Positions 26,471-38,500 of a stretch of 64,000 nt of DNA are shown piece by piece (the first letter of the stretch is position 1; each line of letters opens with the position of its first letter). The DNA comes from Brachionus manjavacas (taxonomy: Eukaryota > Rotifera > Eurotatoria > Ploima > Brachionidae): assembly GCA_019054805.1 (NCBI GenBank), contig JAHQIY010000030.1, positions 682,001 through 746,000 of the forward strand. The letters run 5' to 3'. The notes beneath the pieces were generated by a model. The model saw nothing but the letters and a program-made list of their open reading frames with translations. It searched no databases and was not told where the DNA came from. The position numbers were made by a program, and so were the translations under genes.

Positions 26471-29400
26471 ATGAGTTAATTTACGCCTGGTAAATCAAGC
26501 TGTTCATTAGAAAATAAAGTAAAAATTGACGCTTTGTCACTCAAGTTGTCGATAAGTAAAGAAATTAGATTATTTACGCCTGGTCAATCAAGCTTTTCAT
26601 TAGAAAATAGGGTAAAAAATCAACGCTTTGTCACTCAAGTTGTCAATAAGTAAAGAAATAAGTAAATTTGGCATCGTCAATCAAGCTGTACATTAGAAAT
26701 AAAGAGAAAATTGACGCCTTGTCACTCAAGTTGTAAATAAGTAAAGAAATAAGTAAATTGACGCCTTGTAACTAAAGTTGTCAATAAGTAAAGAAATAAG
26801 TAAATTGACGCCTCGTCTATTAAGCTGTTCATTAGAAAATAAAGTAAAAATTGACGCTTTGTCACTCAAGTTGTCGATAAGTAAAGAAATAAGTAAATTA
26901 GCGCCTCGTAAATCAAGCTGTTCATTAGAAAATAAGGTAAAAGAGACGCTTTGCCACTCAAGTTGTCAATAAGTAAAGAAATATGTGAATTTACGCTTGG
27001 TCAATAAAGCTGTTCATTAGAAAATAAAGTAAAAATTGACGCTTTGTCACTCAAGTTGTCAATAAGTAAAGAAATAAGTTAATTTACGCTTGGTCAATCA
27101 AGCTGTTCATTAGAATTTAGGAAAAATTGACGCCTTGTCACTTTAGTTGTAAATAAGTAAAGAAATATGTTAATTTACGCCTGGTTAATAAAGCTGTTCA
27201 TGTTGTCAATAAGTAAAGAAATTAGATTATTTACATTAGAAATAAAGAAAAAATCAACGCTTTGTCACTCAAGTTGTCAATAAGTAAAGAAATAAGTAAA
27301 TTTGGCATCGTCAATCAAGCTGTTCATTAGAAAATAAAGTAAAAATTGACGCTTTGTCACTCAAGTTGTCAATAAGTAAAGAAATTAGATTATTTACGCC
27401 TGGTCAATCAAGCTTTTCATTAGAAAATAGGGTAAAAAATCAACGCTTTGTCACTCAAGTTGTCAATAAGTAAAGAAATAAGTAAATTTGGCATCGTCAA
27501 TCAAGCTGTACATTAGAAATAAAGAAAAAATTGACGCCTTGTCACTCAAGTTGTAAATAAGTAAAGAAATAAGTAAATTGACGCCTTGTAACTAAAGTTG
27601 TCAATAAGTAAAGAAATAAGTAAATTGACGCCTCGTCTATTAAGCTGTTCATTAGAAAATAAAGTAAAATTTGACGCTTCGTCACTCAAGTTGTCAATAA
27701 GTAAAGAAATTAGATTATTTACGCCTGGTCAATCAAGCTTTTCATTAGAAAATAGGGTAAAAAATCAACGCCTTGTCACTCAAGTTTTTCGATAAGTAAA
27801 GAAATATGTGAATTTACGCCTGGTCAATAAAGCTGTTCATTAGAAAATAAAGTAAAAATTGACGCTTTGTCACTCAAGTTGTCAATAAGTAAAGAAATAA
27901 GTAAATTAGCGCCTCGTAAATCAAGCTGTTCATTAGAAAATAAGGTAAAAATAGACGCTTTGTCACTCAAGTTGTCAATAAGTAAAGAAATATGTGAATT
28001 TACGCTTGGTCAATAAAGCTGTTCATTAGAAAGTAAAGTAAAAATTGACGCTTTGTCACTCAAGTTGTCAATAAGTAAAGAAATAAGTTAATTTACGCCT
28101 GGTCAATCAAGCTGTACATTAGAAATTAAGAAAAAATTGACGCCTTGTCACTTTAGTTGTAAATAAGTAAAGAAATAAGTAAATTGAGGCCTTGTAACTC
28201 AAGTTGTCAATAAGTAAAGAAATATGTTAATTTACGCCTGGTTAATAAAGCTGTTCAAGTTGTCAATAAGTAAAGAAATTAGATTATTTACATTAGAAAA
28301 TAAAGTAAAAATAGACGCTTTGTCACTCAAGTTGTCAATAAGTAAAGAAATATGTGAATTTACGCTTGGTCAATAAAGCTGTTCATTAGAAAATAAAGTA
28401 AAAATTGACGCTTTGTCACTCAAGTTGTCAATAAGTAAAGAAATATGTAAATTAACGCTTCGTCAATCAAGCTGTTTATTAGAAAATAAAGTAAAAATTG
28501 ACGCTATGTCACTCAAATTGTCAATTAGTAAAGAAATAAATAAATTACCGCCTCGTTAATCAAGCTTTTCATTAGAAATTAAGGTAAAAACTGGTCGCTT
28601 TTTCACTCAAGTTTTCCTAGAGTAAAGAAATAAGTAAATTGACGCCTCGTGAATCAAATTGTTCATACGAAAAGGAATAAGTAAATTACCGCCTTGTAAA
28701 TCAAGTTTTCCATTAGAAAATTAGGTAAAAAATCAACGCTTTGTCACTCAAGTTGTCAATAAGTAAAGAAATAAGTAAATTTTGCATCGTCAATCAAGCT
28801 GTACATTAGAAATAAAGAAAAAATTGACGCTTTGTCACTCAAGTTGTCAATAAGTAAAGAAATAAGTTAATTTACGCCTGGTCAATCAAGCTGTACATTA
28901 GAAATTAAGAAAAAATTGACGCCTTGTCACTCAAGTTTTCTTAGAGTAAAGAAATAAGTAAATTGACGCCTCGTGAATCAAATTGTTCATACGAAAAGGA
29001 ATAAGTAAATTACCGCCTTGTAAATCAAGTTTTCCATTAGAAAATTAGGTAAAAAATCAACGCTTTGTAACTCAAGTTGTCAATAAGTAAAGAAATGAGT
29101 TAATTTACGCCTGGTAAATCAAGCTGTTCATTAGAAAATAAAGTAAAAATTGACGCTTTGTCACTCAAGTTGTCGATAAGTAAAGAAATTAGATTATTTA
29201 CGCCTGGTCAATCAAGCTTTTCATTAGAAAATAGGGTAAAAAATCAACGCTTTGTCACTCAAGTTGTCAATAAGTAAAGAAATAAGTAAATTTGGCATCG
29301 TCAATCAAGCTGTACATTAGAAATAAAGAGAAAATTGACGCCTTGTCACTCAAGTTGTAAATAAGTAAAGAAATAAGTAAATTGACGCCTTGTAACTAAA

Positions 29401-31554
29401 GTTGTCAATAAGTAAAGAAATAAGTAAATTGACGCCTCGTCTATTAAGCTGTTCATTAGAAAATAAAGTAAAAATTGACGCTTTGTCACTCAAGTTGTCG
29501 ATAAGTAAAGAAATAAGTAAATTAGCGCCTCGTAAATCAAGCTGTTCATTAGAAAATAAGGTAAAAAGAGACGCTTTGCCACTCAAGTTGTCAATAAGTA
29601 AAGAAATATGTGAATTTACGCTTGGTCAATAAAGCTGTTCATTAGAAAATAAAGTAAAAATTGACGCTTTGTCACTCAAGTTGTCAATAAGTAAAGAAAT
29701 AAGTTAATTTACGCTTGGTCAATCAAGCTGTACATTAGAATTTAAGAAAAAATTGACGCCTTGTCACTTTAGTTGTAAATAAGTAAAGAAATATGTTAAT
29801 TTACGCCTGGTTAATAAAGCTGTTCATGTTGTCAATAAGTAAAGAAATTAGATTATTTACATTAGAAATAAAGAAAAAATCAACGCTTTGTCACTCAAGT
29901 TGTCAATAAGTAAAGAAATAAGTAAATTTGGCATCGTCAATCAAGCTGTTCATTAGAAAATAAAGTAAAAATTGACGCTTTGTCACTCAAGTTGTCAATA
30001 AGTAAAGAAATTAGATTATTTACGCCTGGTCAATCAAGCTTTTCATTAGAAAATAGGGTAAAAAATCAACGCTTTGTCACTCAAGTTGTCAATAAGTAAA
30101 GAAATAAGTAAATTTGGCATCGTCAATCAAGCTGTACATTAGAAATAAAGAAAAAATTGACGCCTTGTCACTCAAGTTGTAAATAAGTAAAGAAATAAGT
30201 AAATTGACGCCTTGTAACTAAAGTTGTCAATAAGTAAAGAAATAAGTAAATTGACGCCTCGTCTATTAAGCTGTTCATTAGAAAATAAAGTAAAATTTGA
30301 CGCTTCGTCACTCAAGTTGTCAATAAGTAAAGAAATTAGATTATTTACGCCTGGTCAATCAAGCTTTTCATTAGAAAATAGGGTAAAAAATCAACGCCTT
30401 GTCACTCAAGTTTTTCGATAAGTAAAGAAATATGTGAATTTACGCCTGGTCAATAAAGCTGTTCATTAGAAAATAAAGTAAAAATTGACGCTTTGTCACT
30501 CAAGTTGTCAATAAGTAAAGAAATAAGTAAATTAGCGCCTCGTAAATCAAGCTGTTCATTAGAAAATAAGGTAAAAATAGACGCTTTGTCACTCAAGTTG
30601 TCAATAAGTAAAGAAATATGTGAATTTACGCTTGGTCAATAAAGCTGTTCATTAGAAAGTAAAGTAAAAATTGACGCTTTGTCACTCAAGTTGTCAATAA
30701 GTAAAGAAATAAGTTAATTTACGCCTGGTCAATCAAGCTGTACATTAGAAATTAAGAAAAAATTGACGCCTTGTCACTTTAGTTGTAAATAAGTAAAGAA
30801 ATAAGTAAATTGAGGCCTTGTAACTCAAGTTGTCAATAAGTAAAGAAATATGTTAATTTACGCCTGGTTAATAAAGCTGTTCAAGTTGTCAATAAGTAAA
30901 GAAATTAGATTATTTACATTAGAAAATAAAGTAAAAATAGACGCTTTGTCACTCAAGTTGTCAATAAGTAAAGAAATATGTGAATTTACGCTTGGTCAAT
31001 AAAGCTGTTCATTAGAAAATAAAGTAAAAATTGACGCTTTGTCACTCAAGTTGTCAATAAGTAAAGAAATATGTAAATTAACGCTTCGTCAATCAAGCTG
31101 TTTATTAGAAAATAAAGTAAAAATTGACGCTATGTCACTCAAATTGTCAATTAGTAAAGAAATAAATAAATTACCGCCTCGTTAATCAAGCTTTTCATTA
31201 GAAATTAAGGTAAAAACTGGTCGCTTTTTCACTCAAGTTTTCCTAGAGTAAAGAAATAAGTAAATTGACGCCTCGTGAATCAAATTGTTCATACGAAAAG
31301 GAATAAGTAAATTACCGCCTTGTAAATCAAGTTTTCCATTAGAAAATTAGGTAAAAAATCAACGCTTTGTCACTCAAGTTGTCAATAAGTAAAGAAATAA
31401 GTAAATTTTGCATCGTCAATCAAGCTGTACATTAGAAATAAAGAAAAAATTGACGCTTTGTCACTCAAGTTGTCAATAAGTAAAGAAATAAGTTAATTTA
31501 CGCCTGGTCAATCAAGCTGTACATTAGAAATTAAGAAAAAATTGACGCCTTGTC
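26471..31554 (+). repeat. 2.62-kb HOR, two tandem copies
   Basis: ATGAGTTAATTTACGCC occurs at 26471 and 29095 (2624 bp), and ACGCTATGTCACTCAAATTG at 28501 and 31127 (2626 bp). The copies agree almost base for base, including rare variants such as AAATTTGACGCTTCGTCAC (27667 and 30293). Small differences are single-base A-run changes (for example near 26940). Confidence 0.9.
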
Positions 31555-32333
31555 ACTTTAGTTGTAAATAAGTAAAGAAATAAGTAAATTGAGGCCTTGT
31601 AACTCAAGTTGTCAATAAGTAAAGAAATATGTTAATTTACGCCTGGTTAATAAAGCTGTTCAAGTTGTCAATAAGTAAAGAAATTAGATTATTTACATTA
31701 GAAAATAAAGTAAAAATAGACGCTTTGTCACTCAAGTTGTCAATAAGTAAAGAAATATGTGAATTTACGCTTGGTCAATAAAGCTGTTCATTAGAAAATA
31801 AAGTAAAAATTGACGCTTTGTCACTCAAGTTGTCAATAAGTAAAGAAATATGTAAATTAACGCTTCGTCAATCAAGCTGTTTATTAGAAAATAAAGTAAA
31901 AATTGACGCTATGTCACTCAAATTGTCAATTAGTAAAGAAATAAATAAATTACCGCCTCGTTAATCAAGCTTTTCATTAGAAATTAAGGTAAAAACTGGT
32001 CGCTTTTTCACTCAAGTTTTCCTAGAGTAAAGAAATAAGTAAATTGACGCCTCGTGAATCAAATTGTTCATACGAAAAGGAATAAGTAAATTACCGCCTT
32101 GTAAATCAAGTTTTCCATTAGAAAATTAGGTAAAAAATCAACGCTTTGTCACTCAAGTTGTCAATAAGTAAAGAAATAAGTAAATTTTGCATCGTCAATC
32201 AAGCTGTACATTAGAAATAAAGAAAAAATTGACGCTTTGTCACTCAAGTTGTCAATAAGTCAAGAAAAAAGTAAATTATCGCCTCGTTAATCAAGCTTTT
32301 CATTAGAAATTAAGGTAAAAACTGGTCGCTATT
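30776..32333 (+). repeat. 779-bp tandem duplication
   Basis: ACGCTATGTCACTCAAATTG occurs at 31127 and 31906, and the GCTGTTCAAGTTGTC junction at 30876 and 31655, both 779 bp apart. This duplication extends the right copy of the 2.62-kb HOR, so it is younger than that HOR or made with it. Ends are approximate. Confidence 0.85.
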
Positions 32334-35300
32334 TCACTCAAGTTTTCTTAGAGTAAAGAAATAAGTAAATTGACGCCTCGTGAATCAAATTGTTCATACG
32401 AAAAGGAATAAGTAAATTACCGCCTTGTAAATCAAGTTTTCCATTAGAAAATTAGGTAAAAAATCAACGCTTTGTAACTCAAGTTGTCAATAAGTAAAGA
32501 AATAAGTTAATTTACTCCTGGTAAATCAAGCTGTTCATTAGAAAATAAGGTAGAATATGACGCTTTGTCACTTAAGTTGACAATAGGTAAAGAAATTAGA
32601 TTATTTACGCCTGGTCAATCAAGCTGTTCATTAGAAAATAGGGTAAAAAATCAACGCTTTGTCACTCAAGTTGTCAATAAGTAAAGAAAAAAGTAAATTT
32701 TGCATCGTCATTCAAGCTGTACATTAGAAATAAAGAAAAAATCAACGCTTTGTCACTCAAGTTGTCATTAATAAAGAAATAAGTAAATTTTGCATCGTCA
32801 ATCAAGCTCTACATTAGAATTAAAGATAAAAATTGACGCTTTGTCACTCAAGTTGTCAATAAGTAAAGAAAAAAGTAAATTTGGCATCGTCAATCAAGCT
32901 GTACATAAGAAATAAATAAAAAAAAAAGACGCTTTGTCAATTAAGTTGTCAATAAGTAAAGAAAAAAGTAAATTATCGCCTCGTTAATCAAGCTTTTCAT
33001 TAGAAATTAAGGTAAAAACTGGTCGCTATTTCACTCAAGTTTTCCTAGAGTAAAAAAATAAGTAAATTGACGCCTCGTGAATCAAATTGTTCATACGAAA
33101 AGGAATATGTAAATTACCGCCTTGTAAATCAAGTTTTCCATTAGAAAATTAGGTAAAAAATCAACGCTTTGTCACTCAAGTTGTCAATAAGTAAAGAAAT
33201 AAGTAAATTTTGCATCGTCAATCAAGCTGTACATTAGAAATAAAGAAAAAATTGACGCCTTGTCACTCAAGTTGTCAATAAGTCAAGAAAAAAGTAAATT
33301 ATCGCCTCGTTAATCAAGCTTTTCATTAGAAATTAAGCTAAAAACTGGTCGCTATTTCACTCAAGTTTTCCTAGAGTAAAGAAATAAGTAAATTGACGCC
33401 TCGTGAATCAAATTGTTCATACGAAAAGGAATAAGTAAATTACCGCCTTGTAAATCAAGTTTTCCATTAGAAAATTAGGTAAAAAATCAACGCTTTGTAA
33501 CTCAAGTTGTCAATAAGTAAAGAAATAAGTTAATTTACTCCTGGTAAATCAAGCTGTTCATTAGAAAATAAGGTAGAATATGACGCTTTGTCACTTAAGT
33601 TGACAATAGGTAAAGAAATTAGATTATTTACGCCTGGTCAATCAAGCTGTTCATTAGAAAATAGGGTAAAAAATCAACGCTTTGTCACTCAAGTTGTCAA
33701 TAAGTAAAGAAAAAGTAAATTTTGCATCGTCATTCAAGCTGTACATTAGAAATAAAGAAAATATCAACGCTTTGTCACTCAAGTTGTCATTAATAAAGAA
33801 ATAAGTAAATTTTGCATCGTCAATCAAGCTCTACATTAGAATTAAAGATAAAAATTGACGCTTTGTCACTCAAGTTGTCAATAAGTAAAGAAAAAGTAAA
33901 TTTGGCATCGTCAATCAAGCTGTACATAAGAAATAAATAAAAAAAAAAGACGCTTTGTCACTTAAGTTGTCAATAAGTAAAGAAAAAAGTAAATTATCGC
34001 CTCGTTAATCAAGCTTTTCATTAGAAATTAAGGTAAAAACTGGTCGCTATTTCACTCAAGTTTTCCTAGAGTATAAAAATAAGTAAATTGACGCCTCGTG
34101 AATCAAATTGTTCATACGAAAAGGAATATGTAAATTACCGCCTTGTAAATCAAGTTTTCCATTAGAAAATTAGGTAAAAAATCAACGCTTTGTCACTCAA
34201 GTTGTCAATAAGTAAAGAAATAAGTAAATTTTGCATCGTCAATCAAGCTGTACATTAGAAATAAAGAAAAAATTGACGCCTTGTCACTCAAGTTGTCAAT
34301 AAGTCAAGAAAAAAGTAAATTATCGCCTCGTTAATCAAGCTTTTCATTAGAAATTAAGCTAAAAACTGGTCGCTATTTCACTCAAGTTTTCCTAGAGTAA
34401 AGAAATAAGTAAATTGACGCCTCGTGAATCAAATTGTTCATACGAAAAGGAATAAGTAAATTACCGCCTTGTAAATCAAGTTTTCCATTAGAAAATTAGG
34501 TAAAAAATCAAAGCTTTGTCACTCAAGTTGTCAATAAGTAAAGAAATAAGTTAATTTACTCCTGGTAAATCAAGCTGTTCATTAGAAAATTAGGTAGAAT
34601 ATGACGCTTTGTCACTTAAGTTGACAATAGGTAAAGAAATTAGATTATTTTCGCCTGGTCAATCAAGCTGATCATTAGAAAATAGGGTAAAAAATCAACG
34701 CTTTGTCACTCAAGTTGTCAATAAGTCAAGAAAAAAGTAAATTTGGCATCGTCAATCAAGCTGTACATTAGAAATAAAGAAAAAATCAACGCTTTGTCAA
34801 TCAAGTTGTCATTAATAAAGAAAAAAGTAAATTTGGCATCGTCAATCAAGCTGTACATAAGAAATAAATAAAAAAAAAAGACGCTTTGTCACTTAAGTTG
34901 TCAATAAGTAAAGAAAAAAGTAAATTATCGCCTCGTTAATCAAGCTTTTCATTAGAAATTAAGGTAAAAACTGGTCGCTTTTTCACTCAAGTTTTCCTAG
35001 AGTAAAGAAATAAGTAAATTGACGCCTCGTTAATCAAGCTTTTCATTAGAAAATAGGGAAAAAATCAACGCTTTGTCACTCAAATTTTCAATAAGTAAAG
35101 AAATAAGTAAATATTGCATCGTCAATCAAGCTGTACATTAGAAATAAAGAAAAAATTGACGCTTTGTCACTCAAGTTGTCAATAAGTCAAGAAAAAAGTA
35201 AATTATCGCCTCGTTAATCAAGCTTTTCATTAGAAATTAAGCTAAAAACTGGTCGCTATTTCACTCAAGTTTACCTAGAGTATAAAAATAAGTAAATTGA

Positions 35301-35650
35301 CACCTCGTGAATCAAATTGTTCAAACGAAAAGGAATAAGTAAATTACCGCCTTGTAAATCAAGTTTTCCATTAGAAAATTAGGTAAAAAATCAACGCTTT
35401 GTCACTCAAGTTGTCAATAAGTAAAGAAATAAGTTAATTTACTCCTGGTAAATCAAGCTGTTCATTAGAAAATAAGGTAGAATATGACGCTTTGTCACTT
35501 AAGTTGACAATAGGTAAAGAAATTAGATTATTTACGCCTGGTCAATCAAGCTGTTCATTAGAGAATAGGGTAAAAAATCAACGCTTTGTCACTCAAGTTG
35601 TCAATAAGTCAAGAAAAAAGTAAATTTGGCATCGTCAATCAAGCTGTACA
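32240..35650 (+). repeat. 1.02-kb HOR, three to four copies
   Basis: TAGAATATGACGCTTTG occurs at 32551, 33574, 34595 and 35478 (1023, 1021 and 883 bp). A module with GTACATAAGAAATAAATAAA occurs at 32901, 33922 and 34853 (1021 and 931 bp). The shorter spacings are one and one-and-a-half dimers less than 1021-1023, so later copies have lost whole modules. Confidence 0.9.
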
Positions 35651-35699
35651 TTAGAAATAAAGAAAAAATCAACGCTTTGTCACTCAAGTTGTCAATAAG

Positions 35700-36480
35700 T
35701 AAAGAAATAAGTAAATTTGGCATCGTCAATCAAGCTGTACATTAGAAATAAAGAAAAATTGACGCCTTGTCACTCAAGTTGTCAATAAGTAAAGAAATAT
35801 GTTAATTTACGCCTGGTCAATAAAGCTGTTCATTAGAAAATAAAGAAAAAATCAACGCTTTGTCACTCAAGTTGTCAATAAGTAAAGAAATAAGTAAATT
35901 TGGCATCGTCAATCAAGCTGTACATTAGAAATAAAGAAAAATTGACGCCTTGTCACTCAAGTTGTCAATAAGTAAAGAAATATGTTAATTTACGCCTGGT
36001 CAATAAAGCTGTTCATTAGAAAATAAAGAAAAAATCAACGCTTTGTCACTCAAGTTGTCAATAAGTAAAGAAATAAGTAAATTTGGCATCGTCAATCAAG
36101 CTGTACATTAGAAATAAAGTAAAATATGACGCTTTGTCACTCAAGTTGACAATAGGTAAAGAAATTAGATTATTTACGCCCGGTCAATCAAGCTGTTCAT
36201 TAGAGAATAGGGTAAAAAATCAACGCTTTGTCACTCAAGTTGTCAATAAGTCAAGAAAAAAGTAAATTTGGCATCGTCAATCAAGCTGTACATTAGAAAT
36301 AAAGAAAAAATCAACGCTTTGTCACTCAAGTTGTCAATAAGTAAAGAAATAAGTAAATTTGGCATCGTCAATCAAGCTGTACATTAGAAATAAAGAAAAA
36401 TTGACGCCTTGTCACTCAAGTTGTCAATAAGTAAAGAAATATGTTAATTTACGCCTGGTCAATAAAGCTGTTCATTAGAA
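35700..36480 (+). repeat. 183-bp tandem repeat (two dimers)
   Basis: CATCGTCAATCAAGCTGTAC occurs at 35721, 35904 and 36087, 183 bp apart. The unit joins a TTTGGCATCG dimer to a TTTACGCCTGGTCAATAAAG dimer. A fourth, altered unit follows at about 36270-36480. Confidence 0.85.
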
Positions 36481-36599
36481 AATAAAGTAAAAATTTACGC
36501 TTTGTCATTCAAGTTGTAAATAAGTCAAGAAAAAAGTAAATTGACGCCTCGTCAATCAAGCTGTTCATTAGAAAATAAAGTAAGAATTGACGCTATGTC

Positions 36600-38500
36600 G
36601 CTCAAGTTGTCATTAAGTCAAGAAAAAAGTAAATTACATTGGAAAATATGGTAAAAAATAGACGTTTTGTCAATCAAATTGTCCATTATTAAAGAAATAA
36701 GTAAATAAGCGCCTCGTAAATCAAGTTGTCGATTAGAAAAAAAGGTAAAAAATAAACGCTTTGTCACTCAAGTTGTCAATTAGAAAAGAATCAAGTAAAT
36801 TTACGCTTTGTCACTCAAGTTGTCAATAAGTAAAGAAGTAAGTAAATTAGCGCCTCGTTAATAAAGTTATCCATCAGAATATAAGGTAAAAATTTTAATA
36901 TTTGGAACTCAAGTTGTAAAAAAGTAAAGAAATAAGTAAATTTACGCCTCGTCAATCAAGCTGTTCATTGGAAAATAAGGTAAAAAATTGTTGCTTTGTC
37001 ACTCAAGTTGTCATTAAGTAAAGAATTAAGTAAATTTACGCCTCGTAAATCAAGCTGTTCATTGGAAAATAAGGTAAAAAATAGACGTTTTGTCAATCAA
37101 ATTGTCCATTATTAAAGAAATAAGTAAATGAGCGCCTCGTAAATCAAGTTGTCGATTAGAAAAAAAGGTAAAAAATAAACGCTTTGTCACTCAAGTTGTC
37201 AATTAGAAAAGAATCAAGTAAATTTACGCTTTGTCACTCAAGTTGTCAATAAGTAAAGAAGTAAGTAAATTAGCGCCTCGTTAATAAAGTTATCCATCAG
37301 AATATAAGGTAAAAATTTTAATATTTGGCACTCAAGTTGTAAATAAGTAAAGAAATTAGAAAATTGACGCTTTGTCCCTCAAGTTATCAATAAGTAAAGA
37401 TAAAAGTAAATTACCGACTTGTAAATTAAGATGCCCATAAGAAAAGGAATAAGTAAATTACTGCCTCCTAAATCAAGTTGACCATTAGAAAAGTGGGTTA
37501 AAAATCAACGCTTTGTCACTCAAGTTGTTAAAAAGTAATGAAATAAGTAAATTAACGCCTCGTGAATCAAGCTGTATATATAAAATAAGGTAAAAAATTG
37601 ACTCTTTGTCACTTAAGTTGTCAATAAGTAGAGTAGGGAAGAAAATTTTGTCCTCGAAAATCAAGCTGTACATTTGAAAATAAGGTAAAAAATTCACTCT
37701 TTGGCACTCAAGTTGTCAAAAAGTATAGTAGAAAGAACATTTTCGCCACGTAAATCAAGTTGAACATTAGTAAATAATGTAAAAAATTGACTCTTTGGCA
37801 CTCAAGTTGTCCATAAGTAAAGAAATAAGAAAAATTAAGGCTTTGTCATTAAGTAAAGAATCAAGTAAATTTACGCTTTGTCACTCAAGTTGTCAATAAG
37901 TTAATAAGTAAGTAAATTAGCGCCTCGTGAATCAAGTCGTCCATTAGAAAATAAGGTAAAAAATCAAAGCTTTGTCACTTAAGTTGTCAATAAGAAAGGA
38001 AATAATTAAATTAGCGCATCGTAAAATTAAGTTGTTCATTAGAAAATAAGGGAAAATTGGTCACTTTTTCACTCAAGTTTTCCTAAAGTAAAGGTATAAG
38101 TAAATTTATGCCTCGTAAATCAAGCTGTTCATTAGAAAATAAGGGAAAAAATTGACGCATTGTCACTAAAAATGTCAATAAGAAAGGAAATAATTAAATA
38201 AGCGCATCGTAAATCAATTTGTTCATTAGAAAATAAGGGAAAATTGGTCACTTTTTCACTCAACATTTCCTAAAGTAAAGAAATAAGTAAATTATCGCCT
38301 CGTAAATCAAGCTGTTCATTAGAAAATAAAGTAAAAATTGACGCTTGTCATTCAAGTTCTCAATAAGTAAAGAAATAAGTAAATTGTCATCTCGTAAATC
38401 AAATTGTTCATACGAAAAGTAATAAGTTAAAGTCCGCCTCGTAAATCAAGTTATTCATTAGAAAATAAGGTAAAAAATCAAAGCTTTGTCACTTAAGTTG
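36600..38500 (+). repeat. Divergent satellite, start of a second subfamily
   Basis: From about 36.6 kb new variants appear: TTGTCCATTATTAAAGAAA, TTATCCATCAGAATATAAG, TTTACTGCCTCCTAAATCAAG-like units and AAGTAGAGTAGGGAAG. Neighbouring units are more different from each other than in the left blocks, so this stretch looks less homogenised. No genes. Confidence 0.8.

Larger units (their letters stand above)
18277..31720 (+). repeat. Rearranged monomer (two fusion junctions), at least 16 copies
   Basis: A B module is cut after GCTGTTCA and joined directly to AAGTTGTCAATAAG of an A module. In most copies the following half is cut again, as GATTATTTACTTTAGAAAT or GATTATTTACATTAGAAA. The first junction occurs at 18277, 19010, 20019, 20519, 20646, 21376, 21875, 22652, 23567, 24344, 25143, 25688, 26372, 28250, 30876 and 31655. 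A GCTGTTCATGTTGTC variant lies near 27193 and 29820. The copy at 24344 lacks the second junction. None was seen outside this interval. Confidence 0.9.

Noticed and set aside
20907-30421. Repeated 60-99-codon open frames as a family of small proteins, for example 20907-21143 (minus), 23144-23380 (minus), 20959-21258 (plus)
   Set aside because: They lie wholly in satellite repeats, overlap on both strands, repeat with the 93-bp period, and end where modules carry indels. No start-site context, no codon bias and no recognisable domain.
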